From: Candidatus Micropelagos thuwalensis
GTDB lineage: Bacteria > Pseudomonadota > Alphaproteobacteria > RS24
Assembly: GCF_000469155.1 (NCBI RefSeq)
Contig: NZ_AWXE01000001.1
Coordinates: 496,001-560,000, forward strand
Length of the DNA: 64,000 nucleotides
Direction of reading: 5' to 3'
Part shown: one piece after another, positions 36,938 to 44,966 of the stretch
Position numbering within the stretch: the stretch's first letter is position 1
How the letters are laid out: each line of letters opens with the position of its first letter
Program-made: the position numbers and the translations under genes
The notes under the pieces: model-generated
What the model saw: the letters and a program-made list of their open reading frames with translations, nothing else
Told to the model about the DNA's origin: nothing
Databases searched by the model: none

Positions 36938-37132
36938 CTAAGCATAGTTCATATAATAATGGTTTTCTCTATCGGCTTTAATCATTCCTTTGGTTTCATC
37001 CATAAAATTATTTCTATCATCTCTTGTCTTAAAAACCCATATGCAAACTGTATCACTGCTATGATATATTGCTTTCAGTTCGTCGTCTATTTTGCATATA
37101 TCTTCCGGTATATCTACTTTCAAACAGTACAT
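36938..37132 (-). CDS. Small hypothetical protein in guaA-tail cassette
   Basis: 64 residues with ordinary amino-acid composition (LKVDIPEDICKIDD, VCIWVFKTRDDRNNFMDE) and an AAAGG binding site nine bases before the ATG, so it is probably a real gene. No family is recognised. It has no signal peptide and no membrane helix and looks like a small globular mixed alpha/beta protein. It is the only gene between guaA-tail copies 2 and 3 and reads in the same direction as guaA. A promoter was not identified in the AT-rich upstream sequence. Confidence 0.55.
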   Translation of the reverse strand: MYCLKVDIPEDICKIDDELKAIYHSSDTVCIWVFKTRDDRNNFMDETKGMIKADRENHYYMNYA

Positions 37133-37158
37133 ATGATATTGCCTTTATAATTTAAATT

Positions 37159-37176
37159 ATTGATTTTATTGAATTT
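37159..37176 (+). repeat. 18-bp cassette-end direct repeat, right copy
   Basis: Exact partner of 36881-36898. It lies five bases from guaA-tail copy 2, just inside the cassette that carries the 64-residue ORF. Confidence 0.55.
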
Positions 37177-37180
37177 TTAA

Positions 37181-37195
37181 TCACTCCCACTCAAT
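37181..37195 (-). repeat. guaA-tail direct repeat (copy 2)
   Basis: The minus strand reads ATTGAGTGGGAGTGA, 14 of 15 identical to the end of guaA and encoding IEWE-stop. The similarity extends: over 37183-37202 versus 37947-37966, 18 of 20 bases match. It is 764 bases from guaA's own copy. Interpreted as an att site. Confidence 0.82.
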
Positions 37196-37465
37196 AGTTA
37201 CACTTTTACAAAGCCTTATGTAGCAAGGGTTTGCGAGGGGCAAAACTGAGTTTACAAGTAGTTTACAAGTTTCGTTCTTCATTTCTGCTTTTGTAACTCC
37301 CTCAAATTCCTAATGTAATCAGTATTTTAGCACTTTTAGACTTGTAAACTTTACAAGTGCTAATGCCCTACTCCAAATATTTCTTTCTAAAAAAGTTACG
37401 CTATAGGAACTTAACTGAAAGGATTGGCTACTCTCTTTCAGTTTTCCACCATTTCCCCGCAACAT
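37196..37465. other. Non-coding cassette end with reiterated TTTACAAGT motifs
   Basis: About 270 bases without a convincing gene. TTTACAAGT occurs at 37251-37259 and 37262-37270 in direct orientation. ACTTGTAAA-C-TTTACAAGT forms a perfect inverted pair at 37340-37358, nested in TTAGCACTT (37327-37335) and AAGTGCTAA (37355-37363). An imperfect inverted repeat, AAACCCTT/AAGGCTTT, lies at 37211-37232. Such clustered sites beside an att copy are what recombinase arm sites, an excisionase site or a replication-type iteron cluster would look like; no recombinase gene is present. Confidence 0.55.
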
Positions 37466-37945
37466 CTACTCGATTAGTTGATCATTCAGAGGCCTAAAAT
37501 TGAGATTTACTAGTTTCCGCCATCTCATTTGTCTATAGGAGTAAAAAATGAATGCGTAGATATAGATTGGTAATGTGAAAAGACCAGCATCGATAGAAAC
37601 CTCATCTGTATATCGAGTTCCGCCTCCCTTCGATTCTAAAAAAATTAGATGATCCCAAGTTTTTGCTATAGAACCACTTCCATTATCTCTGAGAACCCAA
37701 TGATCGAATTTTTGTGGAAATTCTATACCTACAATTTGTTTTCCGATGGGTAAAAAATGAAATGCGAACATTTTTACAGAGAACTTACCCTCAACCCATT
37801 TTGACGGAAAGAAATTTGGTTCGATAGGATGGAATTTCATTAAACCAGCCACCAAATAATTGAGTAGCGCTGGCGTCATTAAATAACTCTTAACCGTCTC
37901 TAAATCTGCTGCTAAATAGGTGCTGATTTTTAGCGTACGCATCAT
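37466..37945 (-). CDS. SRPBCC-fold (START/polyketide-cyclase-like) protein, cassette cargo
   Basis: About 159 residues. The N terminus LKISTYLAADLETVKSYLMTPALLNYLVAG, the middle FDHWVLRDNGSGSIAKTWDHLIFLES and GTRYTDEVSIDAG fit the SRPBCC ligand-binding fold; the specific ligand is unknown. A C-terminal hydrophobic stretch (FTLPIYIYAFIFYSYRQMRW) may associate with membranes. ATG 37945 overlaps the guaA stop as TAATG, and a second ATG at 37942 gives better spacing to GGGAG. It is thus translationally coupled to guaA through the repeat itself, between guaA-tail copies 1 and 2. Confidence 0.75.
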   Translation of the reverse strand: MMRTLKISTYLAADLETVKSYLMTPALLNYLVAGLMKFHPIEPNFFPSKWVEGKFSVKMFAFHFLPIGKQIVGIEFPQKFDHWVLRDNGSGSIAKTWDHLIFLESKGGGTRYTDEVSIDAGLFTLPIYIYAFIFYSYRQMRWRKLVNLNFRPLNDQLIE

Positions 37946-37959
37946 TACTCCCACTCAAT
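37945..37959 (-). repeat. guaA-tail direct repeat (copy 1, inside guaA)
   Basis: The native end of guaA, ATTGAGTGGGAGTAA on the minus strand, encoding IEWE-stop. It is the reference for copies 2-4. The 3' end of guaA is a known insertion point for genomic islands. Confidence 0.85.
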
Positions 37960-39489
37960 TGTTCCAGGTGGCTTAGATGTCACGTCATACACAACGCGGT
38001 TAATGCCGCGTACTTCATTAATAATACGCGTTGAAACACGACTAAGAAATTCATGTGTGAAAGGATAATAATCCGCTGTCATACCATCGGTAGAAGTCAC
38101 AGCACGAAGCGCACATACATAATCATAAGTCCGGCTATCACCCATAACACCTACAGTTCGCACTGGTAACAAGACTGCGAATGCTTGCCATATCTCATCA
38201 TAAAGGCCTTGCTTGCGTATCTCATCGAGATAAACGACATCGGCTTTTCTTAGAATATCCAATTTCTCTGACGTAATTTCACCGGGAAGACGAATAGCCA
38301 GACCAGGGCCGGGAAATGGATGCCGCCCGACAAAAGCATCTGGCAAACCTAGCTCACGCCCTAAGTCACGCACTTCATCTTTAAACAGCTCACGCACCGG
38401 CTCAACCAACTTAATATTCATGCGCTCAGGCAAGCCACCAACATTATGATGGCTCTTAATCGTCACACTCGGGCCGCCAGTGAAAGACACACTTTCGATA
38501 ACATCGGGATAAAGCGTGCCTTGTGCCAGAAAATCAGCGCCACCAATAGCTTCTGCCTCAGCTTCAAAAACATCAATAAAAGTTGCACCAATAATCTTAC
38601 GCTTTTGCTCGGGATCAGAGACACCATCGAGTTTGGATAAAAACAAATCAGAGGCATCTTTATGAACAAGCTTGATGTTGTAATGGTCACGGAACAAGCT
38701 AACCACCTGCTCACTTTCGCCTGCACGCATCATGCCAGTATCAACATAGACACAGGTTAGTTGCTCCCCAATCGCCTCATGGAGCAATACGGCAACAACA
38801 GAACTATCCACCCCGCCGGAGAGACCGCAAATTACCCGCCCCTCGCCAACTTGTGCACGCACCTGATCAATAGCCTTTTTCTTGAAAGCTGCCATTGACC
38901 ATTTTCCATCACATCCAGCGATATGATGAGTAAAATTCCGTAACATTTTAGCGCCATCAGGCGTATGCACCACTTCGGGATGGAATTGAACCCCATAGAT
39001 TTTGTCCGTTTCATTTGCAATAGCAGCAAAAGGTGCGTTCTCGGATGTGCCAATCACTTCGAATTTTTCAGGGAGCGACATAACGCGATCGCCATGGCTC
39101 ATCCAGACTTGAATGTCAGAACCCGGACTTGCGATACCTTCAAAGAGAGGGCTGGCTTTTGATAAAGATAGCATAGAACGACCAAACTCACGTTCATCAG
39201 ACGTTTCAACACGCCCACCAAGCTGGGCACATAGAGTTTGTTGACCATAACAAATACCGAGTAACGGTTTGCCGGAACTTAAAATTTCATCTGGGGCACG
39301 CGGCGTATCCAGATCAGCAACGCTATTAGGGCCGCCTGATAAAATAACGGCCTTTGGATCAATTTCTGTAAATTTTTCCGAGGCACTCTGGAAAGGAACA
39401 ATTTCACAATAGACACCGCTTTCTCTGACTCGTCGGGCAATAAGCTGAGTTACCTGACTGCCAAAATCAACTATCAGAATGCGATCCAT
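37945..39489 (-). CDS. guaA: GMP synthase (glutamine-hydrolysing)
   Basis: 514 residues; converts XMP to GMP. The class I amidotransferase domain has [15 protein letters not shown] (catalytic Cys near residue 82) and [10 protein letters not shown]. The ATP pyrophosphatase domain has [12 protein letters not shown] near 225, and the C-terminal dimerisation domain ends KPPGTIEWE, the near-universal GuaA terminus. The stop abuts the SRPBCC start. Upstream genes on the same strand are a TPR protein and guaB, so both steps from IMP to GMP are clustered. Confidence 0.97.
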   Translation of the reverse strand: MDRILIVDFGSQVTQLIARRVRESGVYCEIVPFQSASEKFTEIDPKAVILSGGPNSVADLDTPRAPDEILSSGKPLLGICYGQQTLCAQLGGRVETSDEREFGRSMLSLSKASPLFEGIASPGSDIQVWMSHGDRVMSLPEKFEVIGTSENAPFAAIANETDKIYGVQFHPEVVHTPDGAKMLRNFTHHIAGCDGKWSMAAFKKKAIDQVRAQVGEGRVICGLSGGVDSSVVAVLLHEAIGEQLTCVYVDTGMMRAGESEQVVSLFRDHYNIKLVHKDASDLFLSKLDGVSDPEQKRKIIGATFIDVFEAEAEAIGGADFLAQGTLYPDVIESVSFTGGPSVTIKSHHNVGGLPERMNIKLVEPVRELFKDEVRDLGRELGLPDAFVGRHPFPGPGLAIRLPGEITSEKLDILRKADVVYLDEIRKQGLYDEIWQAFAVLLPVRTVGVMGDSRTYDYVCALRAVTSTDGMTADYYPFTHEFLSRVSTRIINEVRGINRVVYDVTSKPPGTIEWE

Positions 39490-39996
39490 TTATTCTTCCG
39501 ACTGTTCGGGTTTATTTTTTTCAGCCTCATCTTGATCTTGAGTTGAGGCATCTTCAATCTTTAATAAAAGCGTTTGTTGTTCGGCACAGTCACCGCACAG
39601 TTTCTCAAGACGTTTTAGGTGAATATCAGCCTCTTCAAAATCTTCCAACGATACCGCTGCCTCACCTGCCCAAAGAAGAGCCTTCAAATCCTTTGGGTTG
39701 ATGTTCAAACCACGCGAGATAAGTCGTAACCCCTCTGCAGGATCCTCATTCAAACTTGATAAGTGTCCTTTGAGGAAAAAAGCATCAGCATTGGCAGGAT
39801 TGGCAAGCAATGATTGCGTGAGAAGATTATCGGCTTTATCAAGCTCTTTATTTTTGAAAGCTAAATCAGCCTCAAGGTAAAGCTTTTTAGACAGCATTTC
39901 CATATCAGAGGTAGCGGCCGTGAGGGGTTGAGACACCAAAAATATGCCCAAGAAGAATAAAGCCGTCACAGGTAAAATCAAAAATCGTTTCATCAT
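39490..39996 (-). CDS. Exported TPR-repeat protein
   Basis: 168 residues. A signal peptide (LPVTALFFLGIFLVSQPLTA) is followed by about three TPR units between 40 and 130 (NLLTQSLLANPANADAFFLKG, LRLISRGLNINPKDLKALLWAG, ADIHLKRLEKLCGDC) and an acidic tail. Probably a periplasmic protein-interaction module; partner unknown. It ends directly against the guaA start and lies 33 bp after guaB, so it is in the gua transcript. Confidence 0.8.
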   Translation of the reverse strand: MMKRFLILPVTALFFLGIFLVSQPLTAATSDMEMLSKKLYLEADLAFKNKELDKADNLLTQSLLANPANADAFFLKGHLSSLNEDPAEGLRLISRGLNINPKDLKALLWAGEAAVSLEDFEEADIHLKRLEKLCGDCAEQQTLLLKIEDASTQDQDEAEKNKPEQSEE

Positions 39997-40029
39997 GCCT
40001 CAATTACTCCTGAAAAACTCAAGCCTTAC

Positions 40030-41544
<1,515 letters not shown>

Positions 41545-41673
41545 TCACTGTTGCTTGGCAAGTGTTCTTAACACCAAACATGACTAAGGTCTAAAAAATA
41601 TCAGACTTTTTCAATTAATTTTTTTAATCAATAAAAACAACGGCATCAAAGCATCGAAAAAATGAGAAACCTA

Positions 41674-42360
41674 TTAAGCACTGGGTTTAAACCCAAGCGC
41701 AATTACATAGAGCTCAGATGATTCCTTACGGCTGGCTTTGGGTTTTACATGGATAACGCGCGTGAAGTTTTTCTTCAATTCAGATAATAAATCTGCTTCT
41801 GTTCCGCCCTGAAAGACCTTAGCGCAAAACGCACCATCAGGAGCAAGATTTTCAATGGCAAAATAAGCTGCTGCTTCTGCCAGCGCAATAGTGCGTAAAT
41901 GATCTGTCTTTTTATGCCCTGTCACAGCCGCTGCCATATCTGACAAAACGAGATCAGGTGCACGACCGGCTAAATTACAAATCTCTTCCGGGGCAGCATC
42001 ATCCATAAAATCCATTTTTAAAATCTCAGCACCGGCAAGCATATCAACGTCCTGAATGTCAATGCCAATAACATAAGCGCCAGAATTTCTATCCGACTTC
42101 GTTCTTTTTACGGCTACTTGCGTCCAGCCGCCCGGCGCGCATCCCAGGTCAACAACACATTGTCCGGGCTTTAAAAGTTTGTATTTATCGTTAATCTCAA
42201 TAAGTTTATATGCCGCCCGTGAACGATAGCCTTCCTTCTGAGCCTGCGCGACATAGGGATCATTTAGCTGTCGCTCAAGCCAGCGCGTAGAAGAGATTTT
42301 GCGCCCTTTTGCTGTTTTAACTTTTGTTCTAAGCCGTCCGTCACGTCCAGATTTTGGCAT
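41674..42360 (-). CDS. rlmE: RlmE/FtsJ, 23S rRNA 2'-O-methyltransferase
   Basis: 228 residues. Catalytic K-D-K-E elements are visible: Lys in [12 protein letters not shown], the SAM motif [16 protein letters not shown], Asp in [18 protein letters not shown], Lys in FCAKVFQGG and a late ESSELYVIA. It methylates U2552 in helix 92 of 23S rRNA. The basic N-terminal 30 residues are normal for the alphaproteobacterial form. Its ATG overlaps the ppx/gppA stop by one base (TAATG). Confidence 0.96.
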   Translation of the reverse strand: MPKSGRDGRLRTKVKTAKGRKISSTRWLERQLNDPYVAQAQKEGYRSRAAYKLIEINDKYKLLKPGQCVVDLGCAPGGWTQVAVKRTKSDRNSGAYVIGIDIQDVDMLAGAEILKMDFMDDAAPEEICNLAGRAPDLVLSDMAAAVTGHKKTDHLRTIALAEAAAYFAIENLAPDGAFCAKVFQGGTEADLLSELKKNFTRVIHVKPKASRKESSELYVIALGFKPSA

Positions 42361-43598
42361 TATGACGCTCCTCTGGCTTTTCTTGCACGCCGCATTTTTT
42401 GGCGTCTACGGGTTTTCCTTATCAGTCTGAGAAGAATACCCTCGCGGATTCCTCTATCAGCGATTTTAAGATTTTCCAGAGGCCAAGCTCTGATAATCGC
42501 CTCTAGCACGGCACACCCTGAAAGCACCAAATCGGCTCTTTCCTTACCAATACAGTTATTATTCTGCCGTTCTTCATGGGACATGTTCATTAAGGATTGA
42601 ATAACGGCAACAACTTCTTCACGCTTCATAACCGTACCATCAACAATATTGCGGTTGTATTTTTTTATTCCCTTGTGAATGGCAGCAAGCGTGGTGACTG
42701 TGCCGGATGTCCCGATAAGTTGAATGTCGTTCAAATTATCGGCATGGAATGTCTGTTTCTCAGCAAAAGCGCGTATTGTTTTCTCAGCTTCATCTCTGAT
42801 TTGTGTATAAATCTCCTGCGACATATTTTTGCCATCATATTTTTCAGATAGACGAACCACGCCCAATGGTAGGGAAATCATATCCTGAAGTTCATATCGT
42901 CCTTTTTTCAAAGATAAACACGTTATTTCTGTACTCCCTCCACCAATATCAAACACGATAGCATGTGGAAATTGCCTGTCGAAGAGAGCGCCACATCCAA
43001 TCGCAGCAAGTTCCGCTTCGTCTTTACCGTCGATAATTTCAAAGCGCAAACGTGTCGATTTTTCTATCTGATTAATAAAGGCCTGGCCATTTTCTGCTCT
43101 ACGGCAAGCTTCTGTGGCGACGCAACGCATCCATCGAACACGATGACGACGAATTTTCGTTGCACATACACGTAAAGCGTCAATCGTGCGTTGCATGGCG
43201 TCGGCGGACAAATTGTTGGAGCTTTCCAACCCCTCACCCAGACGCACAATACGCGAAAAAGAGTCGATGACCTTAAAACTATTTCCTTGTGGCTCGACGA
43301 TTAACAATCGGCAATTATTTGTGCCAAGGTCAATCGCAGCATAGGTTTCTCGAGACTTAGATTTGTGGGGGTTTTTACGGGATTTATGAGGGTATTTGTT
43401 TTTTTCGGACGAAGTTTGCTCTTGCCCGCTACTTTGATTATCACCTGATTTAACCCTTAAATAACTGTCAATCTCTAGATTAACACCTGTATCAAGCTTA
43501 TCATCAGTATGCATTTGCGGGCGTACATCGCTGTCAGGCGATATATTTGCCGGTATAGTCGAACTAACATACCCATTTTGGGCGTCTTTTTCAGCCAT
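42360..43598 (-). CDS. Ppx/GppA-family phosphatase
   Basis: 412 residues. The first 85 are polar and low in complexity (many Ser, Lys, Gln), then an ASKHA fold starts: [43 protein letters not shown] and [13 protein letters not shown]. The short form without the C-terminal HD region is typical of alphaproteobacteria next to rlmE. It hydrolyses polyphosphate or pppGpp; which one cannot be told. Divergent from the efflux operon. Confidence 0.9.
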   Translation of the reverse strand: MAEKDAQNGYVSSTIPANISPDSDVRPQMHTDDKLDTGVNLEIDSYLRVKSGDNQSSGQEQTSSEKNKYPHKSRKNPHKSKSRETYAAIDLGTNNCRLLIVEPQGNSFKVIDSFSRIVRLGEGLESSNNLSADAMQRTIDALRVCATKIRRHRVRWMRCVATEACRRAENGQAFINQIEKSTRLRFEIIDGKDEAELAAIGCGALFDRQFPHAIVFDIGGGSTEITCLSLKKGRYELQDMISLPLGVVRLSEKYDGKNMSQEIYTQIRDEAEKTIRAFAEKQTFHADNLNDIQLIGTSGTVTTLAAIHKGIKKYNRNIVDGTVMKREEVVAVIQSLMNMSHEERQNNNCIGKERADLVLSGCAVLEAIIRAWPLENLKIADRGIREGILLRLIRKTRRRQKMRRARKARGAS

Positions 43599-43742
43599 AA
43601 TAGCTTTCCGTAATTATTAGCCACTCAAGTGGATCGAACTGAATCGTTACTCAGATAATAGACATGAAAAGCCAAATTTGGGTAGCGCAATTTGCCAATT
43701 TTGCAGAATTTATCGAAAAAACCTTTTAGTTGCTTAAAAATA

Positions 43743-43760
43743 AATAAAATGTATTTTATT
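43743..43760. promoter_or_regulatory. Perfect palindrome in the efflux-operon promoter
   Basis: AATAAAAT-GT-ATTTTATT is a perfect inverted repeat. A candidate -35 TTGCTT at 43731-43736 places the -10 (TATTTT) inside it. A repressor operator is a reasonable guess; no regulator gene is adjacent. Confidence 0.4.
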
Positions 43761-43765
43761 CAGTG

Positions 43766-43795
43766 AACCTTTTGCAAAGAACATCCGTAAAGGTT
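43766..43795 (+). promoter_or_regulatory. Hairpin covering the ribosome binding site of the RND adaptor gene
   Basis: AACCTTT (43766-43772) pairs with AAAGGTT (43789-43795), and the AAAGG in the second arm is the ribosome binding site of the gene at 43800. Folding would hide it. Confidence 0.4.
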
Positions 43796-43799
43796 TAGG

Positions 43800-44966
43800 A
43801 TGAAGTATTTTGCTTACATAATTGCTTACATAGACAAAATTCCAGTGATGAGACCGTTGCCGGAAACCGTCAAGCTGTCAGTTATCGCAAGTGTCGGCGT
43901 TTTTGTGTGGCTGATAAGTGGATTTCTTGTACCATCCGGTCCAGCTTTAGAAGTCCCCTCAAGTATTTCAGAAAAAAGCAATAATGCAGAAACCGTTAAA
44001 GTTGTCTCCAAAGAAATATTTGCCGAAGATTTTAATGAAATTCTTTCTATCCGCGGTTATACCAAGGCTAAAAGAAGTGTGAGCATTGCCTCCGAGACGT
44101 CGGGCATTATTGATGCCCTCCCTGTTAAAGAAGGTCAAAAAGTCAAAAAGAACGAGCTAATTTGCAAAATCCGCGTTGGTGCTCGTGAGGCTAAACTCGC
44201 TGAAGCCGAAGCGCTTATGCGCGCCAAAGAAATAGACTTCAAAGCCGCCGAAAAATTAGTTGAAAAAGGTCACTTTTCTTTAAGCCGTGCTGCGGCGGCG
44301 CAAGCCGCCTTTGACACAGCAAAAGCTCTTGTTGCTCAACGTCAGATCGAGCTAGAACGTACAATGATACGTGCGCCATTTGATGGTGTTCTGGATGTTA
44401 GGCATGTCGAATTAGGTGACTTTATAACAATAGGACAACCTTGCGGCACAGTAATTGACAAAAACCCTCTCAAAGTCGTCACTCAAGTTTCTGAAAAACA
44501 AGTCAGTTCTCTAAAAACCGGCGCGCAAGGAAAGGCGACATTGGCTACAGGAGAAGTCGTTGAAGGCGTTATTAGCTATCTCGCTGAAAAAGCCGATCCA
44601 GTAACCCGCACTTTTCGCATGGAAGTTGAAGTAGATAATTCCGATTATTTGTTACGAGATGGCGTCAGCACCAATCTTGAGGTGGAAGCCGGCATTACTG
44701 AAGCCTATTTGCTTCCGCATGGAATTATTACTTTAGATACCTCCGGTGATGTGGGTGTGATGACCGTTGAGAATAATCTTGCCCGTTTCCACCCAATCAC
44801 AATTTTATCTGACGGGCCAGAGGGTGTCTGGATAAAAGGACTAAATGGCCCCCAAAAGTTTATTACTGTTGGGCAGGAATTCGTCATTGACGGTCAACCT
44901 CTCAAGGTAACAGAAACCAGAGTTTCAAAGGATAACGCCTCTACTGGTGAGGCATTAGTCCAATAA
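43800..44966 (+). CDS. RND efflux periplasmic adaptor (membrane fusion protein)
   Basis: 388 residues. One N-terminal membrane anchor lies at about 25-45 (LSVIASVGVFVWLISGFLV). The HlyD/AcrA barrel-sandwich halves are VSIASETSGIIDALPVKEGQKVKK and MIRAPFDGVLDVRHVELGDFI, flanking a short coiled hairpin (about 125-175). Beta-barrel and membrane-proximal domains follow. It links the pump encoded next to an outer-membrane channel. No TolC-like gene is adjacent. Its TAA shares a base with the pump ATG. Confidence 0.92.
   Translation: MKYFAYIIAYIDKIPVMRPLPETVKLSVIASVGVFVWLISGFLVPSGPALEVPSSISEKSNNAETVKVVSKEIFAEDFNEILSIRGYTKAKRSVSIASETSGIIDALPVKEGQKVKKNELICKIRVGAREAKLAEAEALMRAKEIDFKAAEKLVEKGHFSLSRAAAAQAAFDTAKALVAQRQIELERTMIRAPFDGVLDVRHVELGDFITIGQPCGTVIDKNPLKVVTQVSEKQVSSLKTGAQGKATLATGEVVEGVISYLAEKADPVTRTFRMEVEVDNSDYLLRDGVSTNLEVEAGITEAYLLPHGIITLDTSGDVGVMTVENNLARFHPITILSDGPEGVWIKGLNGPQKFITVGQEFVIDGQPLKVTETRVSKDNASTGEALVQ

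Noticed and set aside
41562-41574. GTGTTCTTAACAC palindrome upstream of guaB as a regulator site
   Set aside because: Five-base arms are too short to claim an operator without conservation data.
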